DNA of 64,000 nucleotides from Candidatus Enterococcus leclercqii (GCF_009933135.1 NZ_MAEH01000009.1:186001-250000); one strand, 5' to 3'; shown: positions 34,893-44,518, counted from the first letter of the stretch. The notes: generated from the sequence alone by a model not told the origin. Numbers and translations: made by a program.

Positions 34893-36899
34893 TTATTTTG
34901 CTTCTTTAGTAGCAGCTTCTTCACGTTTAGCTGCCCATTCATCATGGAGTTTGTTCCATTGATCCGTTGTAACAGCGGAATCTTGAATCTCCATGTATTT
35001 GTAACGGTAGTCACCAAGACCAGCATAAGCATAAGGGGCAGTAAATGGTACGATGTTAGAAACGCTAGGAGTTGCCAAGCTTGCAAAGATTGGGATTTGA
35101 ATTACATTTTCAACCAACCATGCTTCTGCTTTAGCATAAGCTTCGTAACGTTTGTTCACATCATCAGTGATGGCATCTGCTTTGTCAAGCAGTTGATCAT
35201 ATTCTTCAAATTTCAGAGCTTCTTTGGCTGCTTTACCAGGATCTTCTCCTTGAACTGTCGCATCAGCATCCAGACCCAAAGTCGTCAACATGTCACCAGA
35301 ATGAGAGTTGTAGATATTCAGGTAAGAAGATGGGTCAATGTAGTCAGGACCCCAACCGGAAGCAGTAGAGATGTCATAGTCAGTAGCAGCAGATGAAGTT
35401 GCTTGGTAAGTCGCAGCATAGTAAGCATCTTCATTCAACAATTGAATGTCAATTACGACATTTTCTTTACCAAGAGAAGCTTCAACAGATTGCTTCATAG
35501 ATTTGTCAGCATTTACCAATACTTCAGCTGTTTCTTGTTCTGGCAAGTCCAAATGAATTGGGAATTCAACACCTTCAGCTTCCAATTCTTTCTTCGCCAA
35601 GTCCATATATTTCTTAGCTAGGTCTGGTTTGTAAGTACCGTCTTGACCTTCTGCCAAGTTTACTTCGCCAAACGCTTCAGCATCAGCAGCGCGAACTTTG
35701 TCTTGTACGACTTCACCGAACGGTTTGCCGTCGATTTGAACGAAGTCCGTTGGAACCAAGGTATTACGCAATGCTTTTTCAGCACCTGCATCACCGACAT
35801 TTTGAGCACGGTAAGCTTTTTTATCAAATGCAAATTGGAAAGCTTTCCGGAAGTTCAAGTTCATGATGGCCTTTTTAGTATCTTCTTTTTGTTTATCAGT
35901 CGTTTTTGACGTATTTTCATATGCTTGACGATTGAAGTTGAAGGTCATGTTGAATGTGGAAGATCCAGGCAAAGAGAAGTTAATTGAATCTTTGTATTTC
36001 GCTTCTACATCTTTATAACCAGCAGAGTTTGGATACACACGAGCAGAGGTAAATTCACCTGCATCGTATTGTTTGAACAACCAGTCTGGATCAGAGCCGT
36101 CAAAGTAAATGAATTTCACGTTTTTCACATGAACATTGTCTTGATCCCAGTAAGATTCGTTCGGGCCATATTCGATTGCAGATTTTGAAGTATTTTCTGT
36201 CAAAATGTAAGGACCGTTATAAAGGATAGAATCTGGTGTTGGTTTACCGAAGTCGTCACCTTTCTCCTTCAAGAATTCTTCATTGGCTGGATACAAAATC
36301 CCATAAGTCAATTTAGAGTTCCAATAAGATTCAGGCTTGTTCAATGTGTATTCCAATGTGTGGGCATCTACTGCTTTGACGCCGACTGTAGAGAAGTCAT
36401 CCGTTTTACCTGCGATATAATCAGACAAGCCTTTGATGCTGTCTGCTACGATATACAATGTTTCAGATTTCTTTTCAACCGCATGTTTTAGACCAGCTAC
36501 CCAGTCATTAGCAGTTACGTCAGCACCGTATTCGTTGCCCTCGGAGTCCACCCAAGGCACACCTTCACGGATTTTGTACGTGTAAGTCAAACCATCATCA
36601 CTGACTTTGTAAGATTCAGCTAAGGCTGGAACCAGTTGTCCTTCTGGATTCCATTCCATTAACCCATCAACAAAGTTACTATAATGTTGGCTGTTTGAAT
36701 TCCGTTGAGAGAAAAGGTAGTCCAAAGTTTCAATATCTGTAGAAAAAACATAGCTATACGTATCTACAGACCCTTTTTCTCCTTCTCCAGAACCACTTGA
36801 AGCGGAACCGCCACTGTTGGAGCTTCCACCGCCACCGCCACACGCGCCCAGCACGAATGTCGCTGCCAGCAATGATACCAGCACTTTCTTCATTTTCAT
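34893..36899 (-). CDS. oppA: Peptide-binding lipoprotein OppA/AmiA
   Basis: A 668-residue extracellular solute-binding lipoprotein (SBP family 5). The start is the ATG seven bases after GGAGG; two codons earlier an ATG is too close to the site. The signal peptide MKMKKVLVSLLAATF ends in the lipobox VLGAC, giving lipid-modified Cys at about 20, followed by a Gly/Ser-rich linker. LVPALAESYKVSDDGLTYTY is the family signature. The size fits the streptococcal AmiA group. Upstream are a consensus promoter and a CodY-like box, fitting nutrient control. Confidence 0.96.
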   Translation of the reverse strand: MKMKKVLVSLLAATFVLGACGGGGGSSNSGGSASSGSGEGEKGSVDTYSYVFSTDIETLDYLFSQRNSNSQHYSNFVDGLMEWNPEGQLVPALAESYKVSDDGLTYTYKIREGVPWVDSEGNEYGADVTANDWVAGLKHAVEKKSETLYIVADSIKGLSDYIAGKTDDFSTVGVKAVDAHTLEYTLNKPESYWNSKLTYGILYPANEEFLKEKGDDFGKPTPDSILYNGPYILTENTSKSAIEYGPNESYWDQDNVHVKNVKFIYFDGSDPDWLFKQYDAGEFTSARVYPNSAGYKDVEAKYKDSINFSLPGSSTFNMTFNFNRQAYENTSKTTDKQKEDTKKAIMNLNFRKAFQFAFDKKAYRAQNVGDAGAEKALRNTLVPTDFVQIDGKPFGEVVQDKVRAADAEAFGEVNLAEGQDGTYKPDLAKKYMDLAKKELEAEGVEFPIHLDLPEQETAEVLVNADKSMKQSVEASLGKENVVIDIQLLNEDAYYAATYQATSSAATDYDISTASGWGPDYIDPSSYLNIYNSHSGDMLTTLGLDADATVQGEDPGKAAKEALKFEEYDQLLDKADAITDDVNKRYEAYAKAEAWLVENVIQIPIFASLATPSVSNIVPFTAPYAYAGLGDYRYKYMEIQDSAVTTDQWNKLHDEWAAKREEAATKEAK

Positions 36900-36954
36900 G
36901 TCCATACCTCCAATTTTCCTTTTTCATAACAAACCAATTTATGAAATTATTGAG

Positions 36955-36983
36955 ATATTATCGAAATATCGTAGGTTTGTCAA
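36955..36983 (-). promoter_or_regulatory. Promoter of the opp operon
   Basis: On the minus strand a perfect TTGACA (36978-36983) and TAATAT (36955-36960) are 17 bases apart, about 56 bases before the oppA start. Confidence 0.8.
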
Positions 36984-37005
36984 ATGGAAAAATCTATTAT
37001 TTTTG

Positions 37006-37020
37006 AATTATCTGACAAAT
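37006..37020 (-). promoter_or_regulatory. CodY-like box upstream of oppA
   Basis: ATTTGTCAGATAATT matches the CodY consensus AATTTTCWGAAAATT at 12 of 15 positions and lies 22 bases upstream of the -35 box. Peptide permeases are common CodY targets in Firmicutes. Confidence 0.5.
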
Positions 37021-37673
37021 GAGAGATAAAAAAACATCAGGCGCTTTCACAATTCTTTTGGAAGTTTCCATGCCCTTTTCTTGCAAAAAGAGGGAAGAAC
37101 CTTGATTTTATAATTATTAAAATCTTCTCGTGAAAAAAATATTCCTGACGATTTCTTACATTTCACTCCGACAAAAACAAAAAAATGAATTTTCGCTAAA
37201 ATTCCTTCCCCAGAAAACAGCTGGTTTTCTAATAAAGGGATTTTATTTGAACAAACCAAATTTTCCGAAAATACCTAGGGCTTATTGTAATAAAAAAAAG
37301 CCCAACTGTCTATAAAAACAGTCATAATTTATCCTTGAAAAAGTCACAAGCCGTTGATTTGGCACTGCCTGTCATTTCCAGAAAGTCGTTATTTTCTGAT
37401 AACAGCGGGGATTATCCCACCTGACTTTCCCACAAGTAACAAATGTGTCGTTTTTTTACTTGGCGTCATGAAATCTCACATGTGCCAGTGGCGGTTCGGG
37501 CAAAAAGCCCATTAATTGACAACTGGTACTTACCAATCTCCAAAAAATCTTTCTGTCTTCTGACAACTGTGGTGAAATTTACAGACGCAAGTTAGAGACT
37601 GCCTGAACAATCTTAAAGGAGTCCCTCGCCTCGTGTTAGAAAAAAGAGCCGCATCGCTGCGGCTCCGGTGTAC
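37021..37673. other. Non-coding gap between oppA promoter and acpP terminator
   Basis: About 650 bases with no convincing gene; short open frames here lack ribosome-binding sites. It is AT-rich on the oppA side. It holds AATTTTCCGAAAATA at 37259-37273, matching the CodY consensus at 13 of 15 positions, and a small branched inverted repeat at 37381-37429 (outer GAAAGTC-GACTTTC, inner GTTAT-ATAAC and GGGA-TCCC). Confidence 0.5.
37640..37664 (-). terminator. Terminator of acpP
   Basis: GAGCCGC and GCGGCTC form a stem with a five- to six-base loop followed on the minus strand by TTTTTTC, ten bases past the acpP stop codon. Confidence 0.92.
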
Positions 37674-37925
37674 TTACTTGTTCAAATGGCCATAGATGTA
37701 ATCTACTGCGCCACCAACTGTTTGGATTTGTTCTGCATCTTCGTCAGAAATCTCCGTACCGAACTCGTCTTCAAGCTCCAATACAAATTCCATGACACTG
37801 ATAGAATCAGCATTCAGATCGTCTTTAATACTCATGGGATCGGTCACTGTATCAGCATCCACCTCAAAGTGATTGGCGATCACGTTTGCTACTTTTTTAA
37901 ACACTTCTTCACGCGTCAATTGCAT
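37674..37925 (-). CDS. acpP: Acyl carrier protein
   Basis: An 83-residue carrier that holds growing acyl chains on a phosphopantetheine arm. The attachment serine is in ADSISVMEF, with Ile in place of the common DSL leucine. The acidic helix II and the EDAEQIQTVGGAVDYI end are normal. It lies 108 bases downstream of plsX on the same strand. A second, FAS-II-linked ACP elsewhere in the genome is possible, since the fab genes are not here. Confidence 0.95.
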   Translation of the reverse strand: MQLTREEVFKKVANVIANHFEVDADTVTDPMSIKDDLNADSISVMEFVLELEDEFGTEISDEDAEQIQTVGGAVDYIYGHLNK

Positions 37926-38033
37926 TCACCTCCACGCTTTTGACCAACAAAAGAAAAGATAGCTACAAAGCATTGTACTTTTTTTAAAATTATTTGTCCA
38001 GTCTATTTTTGCAAAAATGTTACAAAAATTTCA

Positions 38034-39053
38034 TTACGATTGCTGAATTTCTTTTTCCTGAACGCTCTCAAACTGTTTCACTAACTCCTTTACCACGTCT
38101 GTTTCCAGCATGGTATGGATTTGCTTGATGGTATTGGCAACAGCTTCCGGACCAGTCGCACCATGAGTTTTTACCACCGGTGCTTTCAAGCCGAAGAGGA
38201 CTGCCCCACCGTATTGAGAATAATCTAAAGCATCCTTTAACGTATATAGGCTATCTTTCAAAAGCAAGGCCCCTAATTTCCCTTTGGTACCGGAACCGTT
38301 GATCGCATCTTTCAAAAGCGCCATCAGATTCAGGGCTGTTCCTTCGATGGATTTCAACACCGCATTTCCGGTGAAGCCGTCGGTAACGACCACATCGGCT
38401 GCACCGTTCAACAATTCCCGCGCCTCGACGTTGCCGATAAAATTAATTGCCGGTTCGTCAGCAAGTAGTTGGAAAGCCTTTTTCGTCAACTCGCTGCCTT
38501 TGGTTTCTTCGGTACCGTTGTTCAATAACCCCACGCGTGGATTTTGAATCTTCCGCACATTCCGAGCATAAAAAGAACCTAAAATTGCATATTGGTGCAG
38601 GTGTTCAGCTTTATTGTCGGCATTGGCCCCAAGATCCAACATGTCAAAGCCCGTCGTCTTACCCATCACCGGCAGTGTCGACATCAAACCGGGGCGTTCA
38701 ATTCCTTTGATGCGCCCGACAATAAACAAGCCAGCCGCTAACAACGCACCGGTATTTCCAGCTGAAAAGACGGCATCGGCTTCCCCATCTTTAACAGCTT
38801 GGGCAGCTAATACCATTGACGCATTTTTTTTACGACGAATTGCCTTAACTGGTTCATCATCGCTGTTAATTTTTTCATCGGTGTGGATGATTTTGATGTT
38901 TTCCTCATCCTCCAGGTATTTTTTGATTTCGGCTTCTTTGCCGTAGAGTTGGAACTCGATGTCCGGGAAGTTTTTCTTCGCCAAGACGACACCCTCCACG
39001 ATAGCTTTCGGTGCATTATCGCCACCCATCGCGTCCACTGCGATTCTCATCAT
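38034..39053 (-). CDS. plsX: Phosphate acyltransferase PlsX
   Basis: A 339-residue enzyme that converts acyl-ACP to acyl-phosphate for phosphatidic acid synthesis. [17 protein letters not shown] opens the protein as in all Pls[14 protein letters not shown] and [15 protein letters not shown] are further conserved blocks. GGAGG precedes ATG. FakA (41574-43262) supplies the same acyl-phosphate intermediate from exogenous fatty acids. Confidence 0.96.
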   Translation of the reverse strand: MMRIAVDAMGGDNAPKAIVEGVVLAKKNFPDIEFQLYGKEAEIKKYLEDEENIKIIHTDEKINSDDEPVKAIRRKKNASMVLAAQAVKDGEADAVFSAGNTGALLAAGLFIVGRIKGIERPGLMSTLPVMGKTTGFDMLDLGANADNKAEHLHQYAILGSFYARNVRKIQNPRVGLLNNGTEETKGSELTKKAFQLLADEPAINFIGNVEARELLNGAADVVVTDGFTGNAVLKSIEGTALNLMALLKDAINGSGTKGKLGALLLKDSLYTLKDALDYSQYGGAVLFGLKAPVVKTHGATGPEAVANTIKQIHTMLETDVVKELVKQFESVQEKEIQQS

Positions 39054-39306
39054 TGTCGTTTTCCTCCACTCATCCCGTGACTCGGGAGTACTTGTCCTAC
39101 AGGTACAAGTAAATTCTTATCACAACTTTACAATATCCCTTCTGAAAAAACAACCAGCTGCCACAGCTAGTCTTTCAGCAAAAAGCAGCTACACGCCTAG
39201 TTAACGAGCCTAGACAGTCAACTACCGGCCACAGCTAACGAAAAAAACGTTGAAAAACACAGGAACTCTTCGATAGCCGATGCCTTACTGACAAGCGGTC
39301 TTTTGT

Positions 39307-41340
39307 CTAATCAAAAAATTGCTTATCAGGGGCAGTCACTGCTTTAGCCAAACCTTGGTATTCCGGCAATTGCTGCCAATTTTTCATTTGCCAAACAGCT
39401 GCGGCTTCCTCCCGGGCGACTTCCAAGATATTTGCATCTGCCACCAGATCTCCTGCCACAAACTGCGGCAGTCCGGACTGTCGAAAACCAAATACTTCTC
39501 CCGGCCCCCGCAACTCCAGATCCTTTTCGCTCAGCAAAAAACCGTTGTTGGTCTCAGTCATGATTTTCATCCGTTCCTGCCCGTATTCGTTTTTCGGCTC
39601 AGCCACCAAGATACAATAAGAGGCGTCTGCGCCCCGACCGACCCGCCCCCGCAACTGGTGCAGCTGTGCGAGTCCAAAACGATCGGCATCGATGATCAGC
39701 ATCACCGTAGCATTGGGAACATTGACCCCAACTTCGATTACTGTTGTAGACACTAAAATCCGCGTTTTGCCGTCTTTGAATTCTTCCATAATGGCGTCTT
39801 TCTCGACATTTTTCATGCGGCCGTGCAGCAAGCCGACTCCATAACCTTCTGGCGCAAAAAAATTCTGCAGGTGCTCATACACTTCGGTGGCATTTTTAAC
39901 ATCCAGCATTTCCGACTCTTCAATCAACGGACAAATGACATACATCTGGTGACCAGCTTTTAACTCCCGCCGGCTCCAATCTAAGACGCTGTCCAATTGA
40001 CTAGGGCGAACCCACCGAGTCTCAATCGGAATCCGACCGGCAGGCAGCTCATCTATAACCGATACATCCATTTCCCCGTAAGCGGTAATCGCCAATGTAC
40101 GGGGAATCGGTGTCGCCGTCATAAAGAGTACATCTGGGCGCCAGCCTTTTTCCCGTAAGACTCGTCGCTGGTTAACGCCGAAACGATGCTGTTCATCGGT
40201 GATCACCAGCCCCAGATTACTAAAGTCGACCCCTTCTTGAATCAACGCATGGGTTCCCACCACAATATCAATTTCACCGGCAGCAAGCTCAGCTAATAAA
40301 GCTTTTCGCTCTTTGGTACTAGTAGAACCGGTCAACAGCGCCGTCCGGACTTCTAAAGGATCAAACAAGCCATTCAAACTTTCCATGTGCTGTTGCGCTA
40401 AGATTTCTGTCGGCACCATTAAGGCCCCTTGAAAACCCGCTGTCACCGCCGCAAACAAGACGATCGCTGCCACAACAGTTTTCCCACTACCTACATCCCC
40501 CTGCAAAAGTCGTTGCATGTGCTGTGGACTTTTCATATCGCTGCAAATCTCATTGGTCACCCGCTTTTGCGCTGTCGTCAATTCAAAAGGCAGTGTGGCG
40601 ATAAATCGTTTTAAGCTCTCATTGTCGTAGGCGATTGCCAAGCCATTATTGGCGGCTTTTTCCTGTTGCTTCAACCCTTGAATTTTCATCTGAAACAAGA
40701 AAAATTCCTCAAAAACCACGCGGCGTTTGGCTTGATGGTGCTGCTCTGGATTCACTGGAAAGTGCATGGCATACATCGCCTGACGCCGATCCAACAGCCG
40801 ATATTTTTCCTGCAAAGACAAGGGCAAATTTTCTTCAATCTCATTTCCGAAATCTTCAAAAGCTTGCCGAATCAACGGAACCAAGGTTTTTTGTTTCACT
40901 TTTTGGGAAACATGGTAGATGGGGGCAAATTCCCCTTGCTGCCCGCTTCCGAGAATTTTCATGCCAGTCATGGCTTTTTTCTTAGCGTCCCACTTGCCGT
41001 AGACTGCCAGCTCTTCCCCCAGCTCCACTTTGTCTTTCAAATAAGGCTGATTAAAAAAGGAAACATTGAAAACCGCGTGTTCCTGCATCATTCGAAATTT
41101 CAGCATAGATTTTTTATACCCGAAACGACTGACCACTGGTGGCGCGACAACTACCCCTTTTAACGTCACTTTTTCCTGATCACCAATCTCTTCGATGCTC
41201 CGTTCCTGGATATCTTCATAGCGAAACGGATAATACCCCAGCAGATCCCCGATTGTCTCGATTCCTAAACTAGCCAAGTCCTGGGCGCGCTTTTCCCCGA
41301 CACCTTTCAAATACTGGACAGATTGTTCCAAGCCGCTCAT
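39307..41340 (-). CDS. recG: ATP-dependent DNA helicase RecG
   Basis: A 677-residue branched-DNA translocase that remodels stalled forks. The N-terminal wedge (OB-fold) domain has GYYPFRYED; helicase motifs are LQGDVGSGKTVVA (I), ITDEQHRFG (II, with DEQH), MTATPIPRTLA (III) and QLRGRVGRG (VI). GGAGG precedes ATG. Between fakA and plsX, as in other Bacilli. Confidence 0.96.
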   Translation of the reverse strand: MSGLEQSVQYLKGVGEKRAQDLASLGIETIGDLLGYYPFRYEDIQERSIEEIGDQEKVTLKGVVVAPPVVSRFGYKKSMLKFRMMQEHAVFNVSFFNQPYLKDKVELGEELAVYGKWDAKKKAMTGMKILGSGQQGEFAPIYHVSQKVKQKTLVPLIRQAFEDFGNEIEENLPLSLQEKYRLLDRRQAMYAMHFPVNPEQHHQAKRRVVFEEFFLFQMKIQGLKQQEKAANNGLAIAYDNESLKRFIATLPFELTTAQKRVTNEICSDMKSPQHMQRLLQGDVGSGKTVVAAIVLFAAVTAGFQGALMVPTEILAQQHMESLNGLFDPLEVRTALLTGSTSTKERKALLAELAAGEIDIVVGTHALIQEGVDFSNLGLVITDEQHRFGVNQRRVLREKGWRPDVLFMTATPIPRTLAITAYGEMDVSVIDELPAGRIPIETRWVRPSQLDSVLDWSRRELKAGHQMYVICPLIEESEMLDVKNATEVYEHLQNFFAPEGYGVGLLHGRMKNVEKDAIMEEFKDGKTRILVSTTVIEVGVNVPNATVMLIIDADRFGLAQLHQLRGRVGRGADASYCILVAEPKNEYGQERMKIMTETNNGFLLSEKDLELRGPGEVFGFRQSGLPQFVAGDLVADANILEVAREEAAAVWQMKNWQQLPEYQGLAKAVTAPDKQFFD

Positions 41341-41454
41341 GTACTCACCTCCGTTAACTCTCTTTTACGAAATTTTTCGCCATACCTGCCACCAATATGT
41401 AGCTTTTAAATAAGGTTTTCTTGAAATATTTCTGGCCTTATTGTCCTTCATGCA

Positions 41455-41499
41455 GAAAACCGCTGGAAATCTCCATATGTGACGGAGACTTTCAGCGGT
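41455..41499 (-). terminator. Terminator of fakA
   Basis: On the minus strand ACCGCTG, AA and TCTCC pair with GGAGA, TT and CAGCGGT, followed by TTTC. It is about 75 bases past the fakA stop codon, so recG probably has its own promoter. Confidence 0.7.
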
Positions 41500-41573
41500 C
41501 CACAAACTTGCATTATTTCCCGTCCGGACCGGGCGTTTTCAAACACACCTGGAAAGGCCCGACCGAATCTTTC

Positions 41574-43262
41574 TTATTCAGCAGCAAACAAATACGGATA
41601 AACCGGTTGATCGCCTTGGTGAATCTCTACTTCCAAATCTGGATGAGCCGCAGTCAGCTGATCTGCAATACTTTGTGCTTCTTTTTCTTTTGCTTCATCC
41701 CCAAAGATGATAGTTACGATTTCGGTGTCTTCATTGAGCATTTTGTTCAATGTATCTACCGCTGTCTGCACCCGATCTTTTTCGGAAATCACAATCTTGC
41801 TGTCCACCATACCGATGAAGTCGCCTTCTGTGATTTCGATACCGTCAATAGACGTGTTGCGAATCGCATGCGTCACAGAGCCGGAAACAACACTTTCCAA
41901 GGCTTCTGTCATCGCTTCTTTGTTGGCTTCCAAATCCGCTTGTTCGTTGAAGGAAAGCATCGCAGTCATCCCTTGAGGAATTGTCTTAGCTGGCACAACA
42001 ACTACCGGGATTTCAGCTACTTCAGCTGCTTGATCAGCGGCCATGAAGATGTTTTTATTGTTTGGTAAAATGATAACTTTATCGGCATTGACTTCTTCAA
42101 TGGCCTTCAAGATATCTTCTGTACTAGGGTTCATGGTCTGACCGCCATTGATGATGTAGCTCGCTCCCAGACTCTTGAACAGTTCACCAACCCCATTGCC
42201 CGCTGCAATCGCAATTACCGCATAAGGAATACGTGGCGCTGGTGCAGCGTCACCAGTGAAAGCTTCCACTTGTTGGTCATGTTCCAAAATTGTTTCGTGC
42301 TGCACACGCATATTGTCGACTTTCACTTTCACCAGTGAGCCAAATTTTTGGCCGTAGTTCATGACTTCACCCGGGTGTTCCGTGTGGACGTGGACTTTGA
42401 TGATTTCATCGTCGTTGACCACCAACAGTGAATCCCCCAGTTCATTCAAATAATTACGGAAGGTTTCGTAGTCGAAATTGTCATCGACTGTTGGGCCTTC
42501 ACCAATTTTCACCATAATTTCAGTACAGTAACCGAACTTGATGTCCTCAGTGGCTAACTGTCCTTGAATGCTGCGATGATGCTCGGCATTCACCATTTCT
42601 TCCATTGCAGCCGGTGTTGGTTCAAAGGTTTCGTCAGCTTGGTATTCACCAGTCAAGGCTGCCAAGAACCCTTCATAGACATAAAGCAGTCCTTGACCGC
42701 CACTGTCCACGACGCCAACTTCTTTCAAAACCGGCAACAAGTCAGGTGTCTTAGCCAATGCTCGCTTACCACCGCTGACAACCGCCTTCATCACTTCGAT
42801 GACATCTTCGGTTTCAGCAGCTTTACGCTCGCCAAATTCAGCTGCTACTCGAGCAACCGTCAAAATAGTTCCTTCCACCGGTTTCATCACAGCTTTATAC
42901 GCTGTTTCCACCCCGTGGGTAAAGGCTTGTGCCAGTTGAGTCGCATTCAGCTCATCAACGGTCACGACTTGCTTGGAAAAGCCGCGGAACAATTGTGACA
43001 GGATAACGCCGGAATTTCCCCGCGCCCCCATCAAAAGACCCCGTGCCAGAACTTGCGCCAATTCGCCAACTTTTTCAGAAGGGGAATCAGACACGGCTTT
43101 GGCACCGGATTGCATGGACATGTTCATATTTGTTCCGGTATCGCCGTCCGGCACCGGAAAAACGTTCAATGAGTTGACATACTCAGCATTTGCTTGTAAG
43201 CGGTTTGCGCCCGCCTGCACCATTTCAGAGAACTGGCCGGCAGTGATATTCGTTTGATTCAC
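41574..43262 (-). CDS. fakA: Fatty acid kinase catalytic subunit FakA (DAK2 domain, YloV)
   Basis: A 562-residue protein that phosphorylates fatty acids delivered by a FakB protein. The N-terminal Dak2 domain has VPDGDTGTNMNMSMQSG (Mg-ATP site) and GARGNSGVILSQLFRG; a middle domain and a C-terminal DegV-like domain (from about 330) follow. GTG at 43262 is six bases after GGAGG. It is preceded by the Asp23-like gene, the usual yloU-yloV pair. No fakB is in the window. Confidence 0.94.
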   Translation of the reverse strand: MNQTNITAGQFSEMVQAGANRLQANAEYVNSLNVFPVPDGDTGTNMNMSMQSGAKAVSDSPSEKVGELAQVLARGLLMGARGNSGVILSQLFRGFSKQVVTVDELNATQLAQAFTHGVETAYKAVMKPVEGTILTVARVAAEFGERKAAETEDVIEVMKAVVSGGKRALAKTPDLLPVLKEVGVVDSGGQGLLYVYEGFLAALTGEYQADETFEPTPAAMEEMVNAEHHRSIQGQLATEDIKFGYCTEIMVKIGEGPTVDDNFDYETFRNYLNELGDSLLVVNDDEIIKVHVHTEHPGEVMNYGQKFGSLVKVKVDNMRVQHETILEHDQQVEAFTGDAAPAPRIPYAVIAIAAGNGVGELFKSLGASYIINGGQTMNPSTEDILKAIEEVNADKVIILPNNKNIFMAADQAAEVAEIPVVVVPAKTIPQGMTAMLSFNEQADLEANKEAMTEALESVVSGSVTHAIRNTSIDGIEITEGDFIGMVDSKIVISEKDRVQTAVDTLNKMLNEDTEIVTIIFGDEAKEKEAQSIADQLTAAHPDLEVEIHQGDQPVYPYLFAAE

Positions 43263-43315
43263 AGTAATCCTCCTTCAAATCCATCCCCCTCACTAACAGG
43301 CGGATGGCTGCCTCT

Positions 43316-43678
43316 CTAGTCAGGCAGTACACGTACCCCTTGGACAAAAACATTGACGGAGTTAGCCGTCACGCCTAGCATCGTTTCCAAGTTGTATTTT
43401 ACTTTTTCCTGCACGTTGCGAGAGACCTCGGAGATCTTCGTACCGTAGCTGACAATCGTATAGACATCTACTGCAATGCCATTTTCCTCTTGACGTACGA
43501 CTACGCCGCGAGAGTAGTTTTCCCGTTTCAGGATTTCATTGATGTTGTCTTTGATCTGCTTTTTGCTGGCCATGCCAACGATCCCAAAAACATCCGTAGC
43601 CGCGCCGCCTACTACTGTGGCGATCACGTCATTGGTGATTTCGATGGTCCCGGCTTGGGTCTTGATTTTTACAGCCAT
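43316..43678 (-). CDS. yloU: Asp23/Gls24 family envelope stress protein (YloU)
   Basis: A 120-residue protein of the Asp23 family. IEITNDVIATVVGGAATDVFGIVGMA and VDVYTIVSYGTKISEVSRNV are family blocks; no membrane segment, so it is cytosolic and usually anchored through a partner. It is cotranscribed with fakA 53 bases downstream, the conserved yloU-yloV arrangement. Confidence 0.92.
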   Translation of the reverse strand: MAVKIKTQAGTIEITNDVIATVVGGAATDVFGIVGMASKKQIKDNINEILKRENYSRGVVVRQEENGIAVDVYTIVSYGTKISEVSRNVQEKVKYNLETMLGVTANSVNVFVQGVRVLPD

Positions 43679-43945
43679 GTAATAGCCCCCTTGCTGAAAT
43701 TATTCTGATCATTGCCTGATAAAAATCAGTTTACTGCAAAATGCGCCTTTTCAACCCTCAAAAATGACAAAGTCTCAAAAGACTGTTTTCAAAGGAAAAA
43801 GCGCCCGTTTCTTCTATAGTATTCTATCATAGGGATGTCTTAAATAAAAGCCGAGCCCCCTGTCTTTCTAGGGCACAACAGTCACAGGACGGACTTAAAT
43901 TTACATGGTTTGTCGGTAAATGTCAATGTTTCACAGAAAATCCTC

Positions 43946-43974
43946 TTGCAAAACTTGGAGAATTGTGATAAATT
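43946..43974 (+). promoter_or_regulatory. Promoter of rpmB
   Basis: TTGCAA (43946-43951) and TAAATT (43969-43974) are 17 bases apart, with TGA before the -10 giving an extended form. The rpmB start is 58 bases on. Confidence 0.65.
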
Positions 43975-44032
43975 CTTTTGGTATGAGCGAATTTATGCGC
44001 TCTGACATCAAGGCAAAGGAGGAACAATTAAC

Positions 44033-44221
44033 ATGGCTAAAGTTTGTTACTTTACAGGACGTAAAACAAAAAGTGGAAATAACCGCTCCCATGCGCTGAA
44101 CGCTACAAAACGCACAGTTAAACCTAACTTGCAAAAAGTACGCGTATTGATCGATGGCAAACCTAAGAAAGTTTGGGTTTCAGCTCGTGCTTTGAAATCA
44201 GGAAAAGTTGAGCGCGTTTAA
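44033..44221 (+). CDS. rpmB: 50S ribosomal protein L28
   Basis: A 62-residue large-subunit protein, typical length for the family. [27 protein letters not shown] opening matches L28, here of the form with one Cys (VCYFTGRK) rather than the full zinc-ribbon set. AAAGGAGG precedes ATG. Single-gene unit divergent from yloU-fakA, with its own terminator. Confidence 0.97.
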   Translation: MAKVCYFTGRKTKSGNNRSHALNATKRTVKPNLQKVRVLIDGKPKKVWVSARALKSGKVERV

Positions 44222-44235
44222 TCTTACGACCTTCA

Positions 44236-44264
44236 AACCGTCTGCATCTGCAGGCGGTTTTTTT
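44236..44264 (+). terminator. Terminator of rpmB
   Basis: AACCGTCTGCA and TGCAGGCGGTT form an 11-bp stem with one wobble and a two-base top, followed by TTTTTTTATT. Confidence 0.93.
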
Positions 44265-44365
44265 ATTATTTATTGCTGTCTGCTCGTGTCATCGAGAAGT
44301 TGTCCACCCACATGAAACTAGTTCATCCCCAGTACCAGGCGCAGCAAAATCGGCGTTGTCTTTAA

Positions 44366-44448
44366 TAAAAAAACTGCCGCAGACTAAAAGTCCCCGACAG
44401 TTTCAGTATATGTGCCGCCTCGCCAGCGCAAAATAATATGTTTTTTAT
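44366..44448 (-). ncRNA. Possible orphan small RNA
   Basis: On the minus strand TTGACT (44478-44483) and TATTTT (44455-44460) are 17 bases apart. About 45 bases further on, AACTGTCGGGGACT pairs with AGTCTGCGGCAGTT, then seven T follow. The implied transcript is about 80 bases, with no gene in it. It lies in the 530-base gap between rpmB and the YfhO gene, both on the plus strand, so no minus-strand gene explains the terminator. Confidence 0.35.
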
Positions 44449-44491
44449 ACTATTAAAATACAACAGCTAAAATTAAAAGTCAAGATATTTT

Positions 44492-44518
44492 TTAATCTAA
44501 AATACATACATATCCCAT
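44492..44518 (-). other. Eight-codon reading frame with a strong ribosome-binding site
   Basis: AAGGAG lies six bases before ATG on the minus strand; the frame encodes MGYVCILD and stops at TAA. It is just upstream of the possible small-RNA promoter. It could be a leader peptide, part of the same regulatory transcript, or chance in AT-rich DNA. Confidence 0.25.

Noticed and set aside
37047-37259. A 70-codon frame on the minus strand in the oppA upstream gap
   Set aside because: No ribosome-binding site, an AT-driven composition and no hydrophobic or conserved pattern; more likely chance.
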